Assembly: GCA_963576725.1 (NCBI GenBank)
Contig: OY755241.1
Span: 72,363,041 to 72,427,040, forward strand
Length of the DNA stretch: 64,000 bases
Direction: 5' to 3'
Source: Azorinus chamasolen
Lineage: Eukaryota > Mollusca > Bivalvia > Cardiida > Solecurtidae
In this document: positions 1-11,771 of the stretch, in pieces
How positions within the stretch are numbered: the stretch's first letter is position 1
How the letters are laid out: every line of letters starts with the position of its first letter
The notes under the pieces: generated by a model
Seen by the model: only the letters and a program-made list of their open reading frames with translations
Told to the model about the DNA's origin: nothing
The model's database searches: none
Position numbers and translations under genes: made by a program

Positions 1-600
1 CATTATACAAACTGTCAAGTACATTATACAGATTAGGTAATAAACATCCAGAAGTAAACAGTGCAGACACAGATTCGACAGTGACATATCTTACAGGACT
101 TGTCTGATCCAGGTCTGCTCTGTTTACAAAGTCACTTTGTATTATAGGACGATTTAACCTTTCAATGTTGGGAATCAGTCGCTATAGCCCCCTGATCAGG
201 GTCTGCACTTTTTAAAGTATTAGACCTTTAGATGCAAAATCGAAACTTAGCAATGTACAGGCCAACCCTTCCGCTCGTGGCCGGACTCTTGGCTTGCCAA
301 ATGTTACAGACAATTATGAGATCAGAGTGCTTGTAGCTGCTCTAGTGAAGTCAGGAAGAGTCATCTGACCTGCTTAACCGTGATAATTATTTTGAATAAG
401 TCGAGAACAAAATGCATGACATCACGAATGCTATCGTGACGTCATCGTAGCTGTCATTGATCTCGTAACTGCTATTTTAGCAAAGCGCGGGCAGACTAAT
501 ACTAGACTGGTACCATATATTTCACTGGTTTCGGCTGGTTTGAAATAGAGAAAAAAGACGAACCATTCAAACCTATACAAAAATCGTATAGATCTAAAGA
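1..600. other. Unassigned AT-rich DNA with hairpin-family D-like half sites
   Basis: No credible coding sequence is seen. Around 95-130 and 190-210 there are fragments of the D-type palindrome found elsewhere in the window (CTGATCAGGGTCTGC-like arms), but no full hairpin. Confidence 0.4.
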
Positions 601-620
601 AGTTTGCGCATCATACAACG

Positions 621-772
621 ATGAATCGGCAGCGTATAGTAACACACGCACATCGTATACTGGCACAGGCAGAGAGTATATTGACAAATGCACAGCGTAT
701 ATTGACAAATGCCCATCGTATATTGACAAACGCACAGCATTTAATGATAAATGCACAACGTATAATGAAACA
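621..772. repeat. 21-bp minisatellite
   Basis: About six to seven imperfect copies of a 21-bp unit of the form CGTATATTGACAAATGCACA. Because 21 is divisible by three, both strands carry open frames with a 7-residue periodicity (NAQRILT-type on plus). Those frames are by-products of the repeat, not evidence of a gene. Confidence 0.8.
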
Positions 773-840
773 AGAGATGTTTGTAAAACATGTTTACTCC
801 AAGACCCCCTGACCTTTGATCTAGTGACCTCAACTATTGA

Positions 841-1910
841 GGTCATCTAGTGGTCATGACTAATCACCACAGCAACTTTGAAGATCCTAAGCCAAACCAC
901 TGATCATTTATTGATCTGAAATTTTATTATGTCTTCTTAATATAGCTCTAATATGTCGTCGTATTTAAATGACCTAGACCCGTTTATACATCGTCATCAC
1001 TATGTGTATCGTAGCTTTTAGCGGCTGAATTTTAAGGAAATATTCGGCATACAGTGCGATTATATGCAAAATATGTTACTTTTTACTGTCGCTGACTTGG
1101 GTTACATAACAAAATGAAGTGGTAGCCAAATGGCAATGTAAAATACACACACGTTTAATATAATGATCATACTTTTTGTCTTTGTGCAGCTTTACCAGTC
1201 CGCAATTCAAGGGAAACAGACGCACACCGTGATTTAATTATAATGACTTACAAGCTAACAATTTAACAAGTGATTATTGTTGCACTGTATTCGGATTTAA
1301 GCAGCTTTTTGACAGTAAAATCAAAAGGTATCGGAAGTTAAAACTCTTACATTTGCAGGCAACTGTACTTGTTTCGAACTGATATGTCTATGTTTATATA
1401 TTTTAGTGTTTGGTTATATCTATAACCCCTTTTGTCTCGCTTGCTCATTATACTTATGAAAGTGTATCTATTTACAGTGTTGGTAACGGAAGTTAAAATC
1501 AAACACATTTTGATCGTTAGAATATTTTGTATTGTGCAGTTTAGTGTTAAAGGGGATGTCCCTACATTTGACGCGTTTCATAAACACTTAAAATATACAA
1601 AACTCATTTGTTTATATGCTGAAAAGTAGTATATCACAAAAAGCCCCATCCAATTACCGTTTATAATGACAAAACATCCATGTGTTTGATATTGCCGATC
1701 CCGGTATTACACCCCGATGTTTCAGTTTTATTCGGGTTGAGTTTTGGTTTCGTAACTGTTCGCCCTATTCGCGGTTCTCCGACCATTTCCGAGAAAGCTA
1801 TAACGTAAACAATGGAGGGATCGGGTGATCATCGGCAAAACGCGGAAGAATCTACGGAAAAGGCCGATAAGATGATATGAATATTCATAAAGCATTGTAC
1901 CGCCCGTGAT
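841..1910. other. Unassigned intergenic DNA
   Basis: No recognisable gene or repeat. A 23-codon ORF with a good start context (AACAATGGAGG) begins at 1812. It could be a small first coding exon, but no matching splice donor is visible and nothing supports it further. Confidence 0.3.
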
Positions 1911-1916
1911 TATGTA

Positions 1917-2277
1917 CAGTGCTCCCTCTCTACAACGACATCCTTTGGGATACGAAAAGTTTATGTGTTGTTCAGAGGGAGTTGTTATAGGGAGGGTAAA
2001 TCAAACATAATTAGCTTGTTTGCAGATCCCCAGATAAGGTGTATGTCTAGAACTAAAACTGTTATGCTTCTATCAACCCTATGTTGTGACCACTCTTTAG
2101 AATCGTCACAAAGTGACGATTCTAAAGAGTGGTCACAACATAGGGTATGATGGAGTCATAAAGAAAATACGATGGAAAAAAGTTGTTTCTGGGACCATGT
2201 TGTTTCGGAAACATTGACATGCGTTGGTGTAAGGAGGGAATCGTTATTGAGAGGGCCGTTGTAGGGAGGGAACACTG
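1917..2277. mobile_element. TA-flanked MITE, CAGTG(C/T)TCCCTC family, copy 1
   Basis: A 361-bp non-autonomous element. Its ends are inverted repeats reading CAGTGCTCCCTCTCTACAAC at the left and the complement of CAGTGTTCCCTCCCTACAAC at the right. A TA dinucleotide flanks each side (1915-1916 and 2278-2279), as expected for Tc1/mariner/pogo-type insertion. A near-perfect hairpin lies at the centre. A second copy in the opposite orientation lies at 14278-14630. There is no coding capacity, so transposase would come from elsewhere. Confidence 0.85.
2078..2145. repeat. Hairpin core A inside the MITE
   Basis: Two 33-nt arms pair almost perfectly around a 2-nt centre. The left arm begins CCCTATGTTGTGACCACTCT. 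The same core recurs at 14402-14472, 16829-16922 and, half-degraded, 11434-11504. Confidence 0.85.
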
Positions 2278-2279
2278 TA

Positions 2280-4150
2280 CATTGCAAGTTACATATACTC
2301 AATAATGAATAAAATATATACTTGAAAAATATATCGCAAAATGTTACGGAAGTTAATCAAATGACTGCTTTTATGTATATGTAATTAAAGGCAAAATGGT
2401 TTATTTTTTTGTTTATGTTTATTTACCTATACTATAGAATGCCTCTTTCAGAGCTGGAATACAGAGACGTTACTGAGAAAGGAAGAAACAGAAATGGGCA
2501 AAATATGCAAGGAGAGATAAAAGAAAAGAAAATATTATGTGTCAGTTAGCCTGTTAAGTAATGAAAAAGCAAAGAAGATAAAGTGCGTATTTATCAAAGA
2601 GTTTCAAACTCATGTAAACAGTGCCCAAATTCATTACAATCAGATGAATAATCTATGAAAAATCTTGGCAGACGGTAATGCTCTTGTCTAGATGGGTTTC
2701 ACAGAAAATAATACATGCGCCGTATTATGATTAGATGAGTTGAAATAAAAGTCCAATCCGCATGCTTAACCAGCAAACAAGTAACCTTACACACCAGTGT
2801 TGTCGCTGTTGTGCATTTAACCAAAACACATAAGAGTGTAGTCTGAAAATTAATCTGAATATTCATAATGCGGGATTGGTCGTAACAATGTTTTCAAATC
2901 TCATTCCACTCATTAAGTCCGAGTGTCCCAATCTGAAATATATGCATAGTCTTATTGATTCACTGACATCACAGTATCGAAACAAAAGCATTTTTGAGTT
3001 CATAACAAGACACAAATATATTTAGGAGTTAGTGCCAGATGGGAATATCTAAAGAGTGACCATTGCAAGGGCCATGTGATTGCCTAGGCGGTAGCGTGAA
3101 AACGAACGGCTACTAAGACATAACTTCCGTTACTGTTGGTATTAAATTCCGTTGCTAGTCGAACTTGCTTATACTGCCAGTGAAAGTATATTAATTTGTC
3201 GCGTGAAATCTGCAAATGTGAATTGTGGTATAAACCTGATAGAGATGAACTGATATTTTCACACATGGGTACAACTGTAGATACATTTCCTCAAACTACG
3301 ATTGTTAACGCATTGATTTTGTAATATACATGGACATATTAGACATACGTCTGATGGGCTAATATACTGCCGTGCCATTTCAAATATAACATTACGAAAT
3401 GTAAATATGTTTTCTCATCAAACTATAGAGAGAAATTCAATATAAACAATTAACAAAATCTAAGTTTAGAATAGTTAACTTTCGTTACTAGGTTACCTGT
3501 TTTGATTCATAGTTATGGAAAAATACATTGACAATCTATGCATATGTTGTTTTTTCTTTAAGTTTACACATCAATATGTATGTATTTGTTTCCACAAAAA
3601 AGTATCTAACAATTAAATTGTGTCTTGTAAAGGACACTATTTATTAATGCATATGAAAATATGAATCCCTTTAAAGTTTTAACATCTCCAGTGTCTGGTC
3701 ATATGTAAACATTTAATAGTTGTTGTCCATACTAACGTGTGTCTATACATATATGACGTTTATGTGACCAACTAAATCATTATATCACATAGTGAAATCG
3801 GCAGTGCAATATTTAGATGACATATATTAGAATTTAACCTCCGTTACTTTCAAAATCTAGTGGTTTATTTCAATTGTAGATATTTCGTTGCTGGTCAATA
3901 GTTCAGGTGCAAAAACAGGACTAGAACGATGAAAGGTATTTAATATAGCTGAAATATTATTTGAATATCGCAACATTGATTTTTTAAATACTTGTCAGGT
4001 CAAATGGTCCTCACATTTCTGGAATGGCTGTTTAATAGCGTATTACTGCATTGGACACATTGTTTATCAATATATTCTGTGATTGTTATTTTGGCTTATA
4101 GATGTATGAAATGTACTGATTAACATGGTCTCCTGGGGGAATATTAACCA
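2280..4150. other. Unassigned AT-rich DNA
   Basis: Only short chance ORFs are present. No repeat family from the rest of the window is recognised here. Confidence 0.5.
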
Positions 4151-4154
4151 GTCT

Positions 4155-4216
4155 AATAGGCTAATGGAGCTACACTCAATAAATAAAGTATTTTAGCATT
4201 CATTCATTCATTTAGA
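4155..4216 (+). repeat. Non-LTR-type 3' tail with (ATTC)n
   Basis: A short segment reading GAGCTACACTCAATAAATAA and ending in CATTCATTCATTCATT. It matches 17651-17715 and the minus-strand copy at 4833-4878. The conserved stub followed by a 4-bp microsatellite is typical of the 3' end of a CR1/L2-like LINE or of a SINE that uses one. Confidence 0.6.
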
Positions 4217-4281
4217 TTAATTGGGTTACTCTCAAGCCTTTCATTTATTCTTTCAATTCGTCATAAACCTTGTGCATACAT

Positions 4282-4323
4282 TCTGGATCCAGATGAGACG
4301 ATGAATGACTCAACGTCTCATCA
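4282..4323. repeat. Hairpin core E, degenerate copy
   Basis: Arms GGATCCAGATGAGACG and CAACGTCTCATC pair imperfectly. It belongs to the same family as the better copies at 12221-12276 and 18003-18070. A second degenerate copy lies at 4594-4640. Confidence 0.5.
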
Positions 4324-4593
4324 TGTTCAATTAGTTTACACTCTATAACTGCATTTTTCTAAATTTGAAGCAGAGGACATTTTATTTGAACTGATACTGA
4401 GCAAAAAATGTTTTCTCGTATTAGAGCAGTGACACCTTGGGTAAATGACACCATTAATATATGGTTTTAATAGCGCGTGCTTTCACCCATCCAAATCGGG
4501 ATCAGATGTCATTGATGCATTTCAATTTTTGCGTGCATCAACAGCATTATATTAACTATTTGGATACTAATGCCAAATCAAAACAATGACAGA

Positions 4594-4640
4594 TTGGATC
4601 CGGATTAGACGCCAAGTTACTCGGAGTTTTATCAGGACTA
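4594..4640. repeat. Hairpin core E, degenerate copy
   Basis: Contains GGATCCGGATTAGACGCCAA followed by GTTACTCGG, the centre of the E palindrome. The right arm is largely eroded. Confidence 0.45.
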
Positions 4641-4832
4641 AAATGCGTGTCCTTGTAGAATAGATCTGAGGAGCAGACAACATTATTAATTATAAAGACG
4701 CAACATGTCTTAGCGAGCAATGAGTTAATCTGAACATTGATTTCTTGTGCAGAAAAACATTTCTGTGTTTTAATGTTTTGTATTTTGCATGAAATGCTTT
4801 TGTTTGAGGGTCTCTAAGTAGATAAGTTATTA

Positions 4833-4878
4833 TGACTAATTGAGCTACCCTCGTTATATAAAGTCGTTTCATTCATAG
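4833..4878 (-). repeat. Non-LTR-type 3' tail, minus strand
   Basis: On the plus strand it reads ATTGAGCTACCCTCGTTATA followed by a short run towards CATTCAT. It is nearly identical to the tail at 17651-17715, but the ATTC array is very short. Confidence 0.45.
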
Positions 4879-4879
4879 A

Positions 4880-6200
4880 AAAAAATAAATTAAAAACACG
4901 GACTACAAAATAATCAGTGTATGTGATAGTGTATTATATTTTTTTAGCCATATACATCATTTTACATACACTCCATGCTGTGAGGCCACTGTTCGTAAAG
5001 TGTTTCGCTTCTTTTGATTTTTGGAAATTTTGGAAAAAGATTGTGAATATTTATTTACAGATGAAAATGCTGTTTATTTTTTTCTCATAATAATTTTTTT
5101 TCACTAAACAAAATTATCTACTTCAAATCTTGAGACTATACCATCAATATTTTTCATATGTGGTATATGTGTTGTTCCTTTATTTACTGATTGTTACTTT
5201 CATTTGCTCTGTTTGTCGGAAAATAGCTATAAAGCTGATGTTATTATGTTCTACACAACCGACTCTAAATAAAGCTGCTTTTATCTTGTATTACATTCTG
5301 ATGCACACGTACAAAAAATGTAGGCTACTGTACTCAGTCAGAAATCGGCAATTTCCTCACAGATAGAGTGGTATGGTATTGAACATGATCTATTTCCTTA
5401 ATGTTACTACTTTTGCACATAAACGGCATTCAAATTACCTCATACAATGATGTCTGGTTTAAGATGATGTCTACAAAAACTTTTTGATTGGAGTTGTGTT
5501 CCCTGTATCATTTCAAGATAGTGTAGTGTCAGCGTAGGTAATCCAAAAAGACTACCGAGTATCAAATGTTGGGGTTGTTTTGGTACATGTGGGCGTGTCA
5601 TTTCAGATCGTTAATCTCCGTACCATTTACCTTATATGGCAGTCGAAAATTGCATACAGATGTAAACCGAGACTTGTAACTGTCAACTTTCCATTCGTAA
5701 AAGTAGTTTTGAAACCGACCAAAATGCATTCGCAACGTTGCCGTTGCAACTTAAATTCGCTAACGCTCGAAAATCGAAGAGTTGTGGTTTTATTCTTTAA
5801 ATATTGATTTAATATTTCTCAAAAGAAAAGCACATCAATGTTTTCCTAATTTGCTTGTACAATTTACATGAGTACAAATGTAAACCGCAAGAATGCATCT
5901 GCACAGATGCAAATGCACGGTTAGTTTTGCAAGGTTCCGGCTGACATTTTACCGTCGAAAAAATCATTTCTACATTTCGTTGTCTACAATTGCACGTTTA
6001 CAATTCTGTGTTTTTCGAACAGGTCAGGCTCCATATTCGACTACGATAAAGTATCGGCATGTGAGAGAGGAACTCATGAATTATAATCTAGGCAGGATAT
6101 AGCATTGTGCTATTTCCAACCAGGAAAATATTTGATGAGCCTTAATTCTACCGAAAAGGAGTACTAACTAGAGAAAAGTTTTTTTTTTAGAATTTTGTAG
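4880..6200. other. Unassigned AT-rich DNA
   Basis: Several 60-78-codon ORFs occur but none has recognisable domains or splice context. I see nothing else here. Confidence 0.45.
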
Positions 6201-6205
6201 TTTGA

Positions 6206-6274
6206 AACCATTGTGATAAATAGAGCATTTGCTCCTATAGGAACAAATGCTCTATTTATCACAATGGTTTCACA
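6206..6274. repeat. Solitary hairpin F
   Basis: A near-perfect palindrome: ACCATTGTGATAAATAGAGC, then ATTTGCTCC-TATA-GGAACAAAT, then the complementary arm. The same hairpin is the building block of the satellite array at 62742-64000, about 56 kb away. Confidence 0.85.
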
Positions 6275-6552
6275 AAGTGACATTTACAAAGTCGTCAATA
6301 TGAGAGAATGGGTTAATTAAACCTGGTTTTGCGTTTACCCTATTACATATCTATATAGGCCTACTATACTATACTATATACTATACATCACACACTTATG
6401 ATACACGAATCCGGTTGAACTAAGCAAATAAATAGAACAATTGAAAGAAAGGAAGTAGTTGTGATAATTGAAGCACAGCTTCTAACGCTTGCTCGTTTCT
6501 TCAACTTTTCAAAGACAACTTTCTTTCATCAAAAGTTATCCGACTCATGACA

Positions 6553-6748
6553 ATTGCAAAGGATAACAGTGTCGCTATCAAACGCTGTTCCGTTTGCAAT
6601 GTTCCTTTCCCATCTCACACGCATTGAAAATTTCAAATGATAACAGTGTCAGTTGCTAACAGCTGTTTCGTTTGAAATTTCATTTTTGTCACAAGAAAGA
6701 AAATTTGTCCCAAACTAAGCAATGAGCAAAGTCTGAAACAAATTTTCT
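6553..6748. repeat. Cluster of three successive imperfect hairpins
   Basis: Hairpin 1 at 6553-6600 has arms ATTGCAAAGGATAACAG and CTGTTCCGTTTGCAAT. Hairpin 2 at 6629-6680 has arms AAATTTCAAATGATAACAG and CTGTTTCGTTTGAAATTT. Hairpin 3 at 6699-6748 has arms AGAAAATTTGT and ACAAATTTTCT. Hairpins 1 and 2 share the GATAACAGTGTC loop-proximal sequence and look like diverged duplicates. Confidence 0.6.
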
Positions 6749-6840
6749 AACCAGACACGGGACAGTTTGCCCGTTCAGTCATAATTTTACATGAAAAGCT
6801 TGAGTCATGAAAGCAAACTCAGTAGAGTTTATATAATTTT

Positions 6841-7310
6841 GAAAAGTGAGATCGCTTACGAAAACAGACCCGGCTAATAAGATCAACACCCAAAGGAAAA
6901 CTGACAGAGCTGGTGTGTACTATGTTTTCCTCAATTTAAGCTACTGCGGACATCAGAAGGCCAGATCCTGCGTAACTTAAACGGGGCTGACGCCAATCTT
7001 ATCCCGTTTTCGCAAACTTATAATGGTGACCAAGGGCTGACCTCACAAGCGAACAGCACCACCACTTTACACATGTGAGTCGGTCTAACGACACATCCTT
7101 TCCCTTGGCAGTCTCACTTTTTTTTATCAAGTTTTGTAGCGAGATAGCTTACGAAACTAACGCCAAATGAAATCAGCACCCCTAATGAACTGCAGAGCTG
7201 ATATGCAATTCGACACTCGAGTAAGCTCTGTGGACATCAAGATCAGGCCCTTGTCTCATCGAGTTGGAGGGGTTAAACGCCAGATGCTAATCTCATTTAG
7301 TTTCGGTCCA
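6841..7310. repeat. Diverged direct duplication, unit about 170 bp
   Basis: Segments near 6841-7010 and 7133-7310 share ordered blocks. Examples are GAGATCGCTTACGAAA versus GAGATAGCTTACGAAA, the ATCAACACCC/ATCAGCACCC blocks, CAGAGCTG, and GGACATCA. The divergence is high. A 78-codon ORF crosses the second unit, with no recognisable product. Confidence 0.45.
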
Positions 7311-7429
7311 CAGGCTTGCTTTCTGATTGCCGAAAATGTAAAGTTTTGTCGAATTAGCCGATGGTCTTTAATTGATAACTGCGTAAACAGCAATATCAAG
7401 TAAGATCATCGTTGCCTCCTCACCAACGT

Positions 7430-8290
7430 CAAGGTTTCGACAAAGAGGAGGTGTTCACGAAAAGTTGTCCATGCATCGAATTGCCTTTATGCTATTCAAT
7501 GTGCGGATAACTTTTCATGAGCTAAGAAACGGTACTTACTTTTCTAGAAGTTGGAACTTCACCTCTGCTGACATGATATGAATGTATAGCGGAAGTCAAA
7601 CAGCCATCGTCATATGTTCATGTTCTCAAGTTGGCTACTCAGAAGAATTTTTTTCAAAGGCGAGAGCGACGTGAAAACACGTCTACACTGTTCGGCCTCT
7701 GGAACTGGAATGACAATACTCGGTGATCTTTGCCTTATATAGCAGAGGCCTGTTTGCAAAATAATGCTTCCGCCAGAGGAACTATTTTTCAAGTACTCAT
7801 GCGCAAAATATACTCATAAGTAAAATCAACCAATCAACGAGCAGATGAATGTCTAAAAAATAATGCGCCCGGTGGTAATTTTTTCAACTAAAAAACTGTC
7901 ATTCACAATTTTGACTTTGAAGGGATCAGATGTGTTTTTTGAAGCGCTTAGCCCTAGATCATATTTAAAAAAAAAACACAACTTTGCACGTCAAGTTTGC
8001 ATGACATATCACATGACATATCACATGTGAGAACTTATGAAAACTTATGGTGTAAAGACGATTTCTACAGTTTGTTTCCTTCCAAGATTTTTTGATTTTT
8101 TTTATATTTTGTTGTTTTAAGTATGCTGAATTTCAAATAAAAAAGAAAAGAGGGGGTTAATGACTTTATTTTTGAATAATTACCATGAATTAAACATAAG
8201 CGTGATTCCTTCCTTTTACATATAGGACAGTACAAGAGTGCCAGTGGGCACAATATACGCCCGTCGAGGTCTTGTTCAACATAAACTGGG
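7430..8290. other. Unassigned DNA
   Basis: Contains a loose inverted repeat at about 7457-7520 (CACGAAAAGTTGTCC and GGATAACTTTTCATG). Nothing else is recognised. Confidence 0.35.
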
Positions 8291-8299
8291 GTTAACGTA

Positions 8300-8868
8300 T
8301 TTTGCTAAACTCAAATTTTAAGTCCAATTTTGCGACCAAGTTTCAAGGTTGTAAATAGGCATACTTTAACAAAAAACCTGAACCAAATATTCTTAATTAA
8401 AAATGGCCATAATTGTGTCTAAATGCTTGACAGAGTTACATTGTATTTACTCTTAAATACAGTTGAAGCTTCTGATGGTGAACAAATGTATTAAGTTCTT
8501 TATCTCAAATGGTTATGTAAATAAATGGACTTTATAAAAACCTTAACCAAAAAGTCTAACTTAAAAGGGGCCATAATTCTGTCAAAATGCTGGACAGAGT
8601 TATATACTCTTGCCTACAGGCTAAGCTTGTGATGGTGAACATGTGTTCCAGGTTTAAAAGCTTTATCTCAAAGGGTTATGTAGATAAGTGGACTTTAACC
8701 AACACCTTAACCAAAACTTCTAAGTTTAAAAGGGTCATAATTCGGTCAAAATGCTTGACAGAGTTATGTACTCTTGCCTACAGGTGCAAGTTGTGAAGGT
8801 AAACAAGTGTTCCAAGTTTAAAAGCTTCATCTCAAAGGGTTATGTAAATAAATGGACTTTAACAAATA
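8300..8868 (-). repeat. Tandem-core repeat, about 165-bp unit, truncated
   Basis: About three and a half tandem units, each with GGGCCATAATT..GTCAAAATGCT, ACAGAGTTAT.TACTCTTGCC and TCTCAAAGGGTTATGTA blocks. The same family lies in the other orientation at 32068-32465, where its head (TAGCTCGACTAATCGAAGAA) is present. Here the head side stops at 8868, where the tail of an RT element begins. Small ORFs across the units (62-70 codons) are by-products. Confidence 0.75.
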
Positions 8869-8869
8869 T

Positions 8870-9540
8870 GGAAAAAAAGTCAAACAGGGAGAGCCACACA
8901 CGAAATGACACCGCACCAAACACCATCAAACAAGAAACGGTAGAGCCACAAGACAAAACATAACAGGACGCATATCAAGACGAAAAACATTAAACATTAA
9001 ACATATTAAATAACAAAATTGACCGTAGGCTGAAAGCAGGAGTACCGCATTGGAACGGCCAGCAACCAAACTAAGCTACTGGGGGACTTAAACCTGGTTT
9101 ACGGGTACCCAACCTCGTCCTTATCCCACTTTCACCAAAGTCAAAATGTAAATAAAATCCCCCCTCCAGACAATTCCACAACATGCATAACGATGTCTGC
9201 CAAAATGAAAATGATTTGAAAATAAACGTTAGAGGTAAACAAGCGACGTCATCATTTAAATGACGTCATAATTTAAAAGTACGGGAAAACTATATAAAAC
9301 ACTTCTACACCGACATTTGATAAAAAATAAATCGCAAGAAGATACAATTACTAGTGAATATTAAGCATGCACAACTGTTTTGTTTGAAAAAGAATAAACT
9401 TGACATCGTAGACATGTACTCGATGACTATTCAGGTCAGAGCAGCTGTGGAAAAGTCATTTGGGGTACGACAGAACTGGCAAAATACAAATATCTAATTT
9501 CCTCCCTTCGTAAACGGGTTTAAGAGGGAATCGTCATAGA
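8870..9540 (-). mobile_element. 3' tail of RT element copy A
   Basis: Non-coding tail downstream (minus orientation) of the RT fragment at 9541-10335. Its outermost end on the plus strand reads ATGGAAAAAAAGTCAAACAG. Nearly identical tails occur at 54779-55502 and, rearranged, at 35346-35752. The tail is C-rich on the plus strand near its end and contains a GACGTCATCATTTAAATGAC-type small palindrome near 9246. Confidence 0.7.
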
Positions 9541-10335
9541 GTATTAAGCCTTTTCCGTCATCGCACAAGCAAAGAGGAATGCATAATGACCAACTGTAAA
9601 GGGGTCGACCACCAAGCATGTAGTGTGCTGCAATATAGAGGGGTCATATCCCTTTTTAATGAATTGTTTTATACGTTTGACAAACAAAGTATCAAAATAT
9701 GTGTCCAATAATTTTTCTAAGTTTGTAAATGACATCACCGTAAAACTCCGGATGTGAAATACCTAACTTTAGAAAAGTACGTAAATTACAATTGTATTTG
9801 CTGATGAGTAGAACATTACGGTGGTAAAAATTTGAAAATGTTTTACGAAGTTTGTCATATCTGTAGCCCTGTTTTAGTAGTTTTCCAGTGATAATAAGGT
9901 TACGATTGTTAAAATCATCAACAGAGGAACAAGCTCTAGCACAACGAATAAGCTGAGAAATGTATACACCGTAACATGTAGCTCAGGGAACATCCCCATC
10001 CAAATGAGGATAGTTAACTATTTTAAAATTAAAGTCACCCCTTTTGTCATAAATTCCAGAAGAAATTGTTCCATTGTTTATAGATAAATTTCAATCTAAA
10101 AAGGCTGCAGATATGTCAGAACTATTTGCTTTATTAAGTTTGAGCTCCCTAGGGTAAATTGAGGTTATCATAGAATCAAAGTATGGGTTATCAATATTAA
10201 AAATGTCGTCTAAATAACGTGCTGTATTGTTAAAGGCATTGATGACATCCGCCTGTGAATCGCTGTTAAGGTTAAGCATAAAATCCCGTTCATAACAAAA
10301 CAAAAACAAGTCTGCAATTAAAGGAGTGGTTTAGA
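9541..10335 (-). pseudogene. Degenerate reverse transcriptase fragment, copy A
   Basis: Two separated ORF remnants read in order on the minus strand. The first (10309-10091) has the FCYERDFML stretch, then RYLDDIFNIDNPYFDSM, where YLDD is the RT catalytic box, then IYPRELKLNKAN and AAFLD. The second (9738-9544) is the C-terminal KKGYDPSILQHTTCLVVDPF block. The layout (YxDD, then FLDL, then an ISQLIRFAR-like block) resembles Penelope-like and related RTs, so class assignment is tentative. The middle is disrupted. The 5' end stops at the start of the VADLF block beside a minisatellite. Confidence 0.7.
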
Positions 10336-11355
10336 TTGAGTAATATAGAATGAGTAGTTTAGAATTAGTGGTTTAGATTGACTAGTTTAGAATGAGTAGT
10401 CTAGAATGAGTGGTTTAGAATGAGTAGTAGAATGAGTAGTAGAAAGAATAGTTTAGAAGGAGTGGTTTAGAATGAGTAGTTTAGAAAGAGTAGTCTAGAA
10501 TGAGTGGTTTAGAATGAGTAGTTTAGAAAGAGTAATCTAGAATTAGTGGTTCAGAATGAGTAGTTTAGAAAAGTAGTTTAAAATGAGTGGTTTATAATGT
10601 GTAGTCTAGAATGAGTGGTTTAGAATGAGTAGTTTAGAATGAGTAGTTTAGAAAGAGTAGTTGAGAATGAGTCATTTAGAATGAGTCATTTAGAATGAGT
10701 AGTCTAGAATGAGTGGTTTAGAATGAGTAGTAGAAAGAGTAGTTTAGAATGAGTAGTAGAAAGAGTAGTTTAGAATGAGTGGTTTACAATGAGTAATTTA
10801 GAATGAGTAATTTAGAATGAGTAGTTTAGAATGAGTAATTTAGAATGAGTAATTTAGAATGAGTAGTAGAAAGAGTGGTTTAGATTGAGTAATTTAGAAT
10901 GAGTGGATTAGAATGGAGTAGTTTAGAAAGAGTGGTTTAGATTTAGATTGAGTCATTTAGAATCGGTAGTTTAGACTGAATAGTTTAGGATGAGTAGTTT
11001 AGAATGAGTAGTTTAGGATAAGCAGTTAATAATGAGTAGTTTAGAATGAATAGTTTAGATTGAGTAATTTAGAATGGAGTAGTTTAGAATGAGTAGTTTA
11101 GAATGGAGTAGTTTAGAATGAGTGGATCAGAATGAAGTAGTTTAGAATGAGTAGTTTAGAATGAGTAGTTTAGGATGAGTAGTTTTAAATGAGTAGTTAA
11201 GAATGAGTAGTTTTGAAATAAGAAGCTAAGAATGAGTAGTTTTGAAATAAGAAGTTAAGAATGAGTAGTTTAGAATGGAGTAGTTTAGAAGTAGTAGGTA
11301 AGAATGGAGTAGTTTAGAAGTAGTAGGTAAGAATGGAGTAGTTTAGAATGAGTAG
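10324..11355. repeat. 14-bp minisatellite (GAGTAGTTTAGAAT)n
   Basis: About one kilobase of imperfect 13-15-bp units with variants such as GAGTGGTTTAGAAT and GAGTAGTAGAAA. The array begins immediately at the 5' end of RT copy A. There are no open reading frames of note. Confidence 0.9.
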
Positions 11356-11433
11356 TAGATGAAGAATATGAGAAGTAATACTCTACAGAACAACAAATAA
11401 AGGTGCGTACCTCAATGCTAATATCGTCCGTTC

Positions 11434-11563
11434 TCCACCAAACCCTATACTGCAACCACTCTGTAGAATCGTCTCGAAGTGGTCAAAGTATAGGGTTTGG
11501 TTGAGAAATAAAGGAGCTATTCTTCAAAATATTTAAATTTACGCATCTTGTCTGGAGCTCTGA
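11434..11563. mobile_element. Truncated element with hairpin core A and AGAGCTCC terminus
   Basis: Core-A hairpin at 11434-11504 with a shortened loop, followed by a right end TTACGCATCTTGTCTGGAGC TCT at about 11541-11563. That is the terminus of the complete element at 16770-16969. The left terminus is not recognised. Confidence 0.55.
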
Positions 11564-11721
11564 GTATACGGAAATTATTTTTGTGTAAAATGTTTTGAAT
11601 TTGGTTTAAAAATATCACTTGATATAAAAATCACGAGTACTACAACAGAACCATGCAATAAAGGAACGATTAAAATCTACATTACTGTTTAACCAATCAC
11701 TACATAAATACGCCTTTCCAA

Positions 11722-11757
11722 ATAGAACAGACCTAGATCAGACGGCTCCTGTTTGCT
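11722..11757. repeat. Half of hairpin core D
   Basis: One arm only: GAACAGACCTAGATCAGACG followed by GCTCCTGTTTGC. The opposing arm is deleted, leaving the flank GTTTGC joined to the centre. Confidence 0.55.
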
Positions 11758-11771
11758 TATGAAATAATATA

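Noticed and set aside
502..846. 114-codon minus ORF with repeated motifs
   Set aside because: It reads through the 21-bp minisatellite. The periodic protein is a by-product of a repeat length divisible by three.
8587..8963. Two overlapping small ORFs with similar sequence
   Set aside because: They are translations of adjacent units of a tandem-core repeat, not duplicated genes.
9246..9275. CRE-like GACGTCA palindrome as a regulatory site
   Set aside because: It lies within the transposon tail and is repeated in the copy at 55159, so it is an element feature rather than a host regulatory site.
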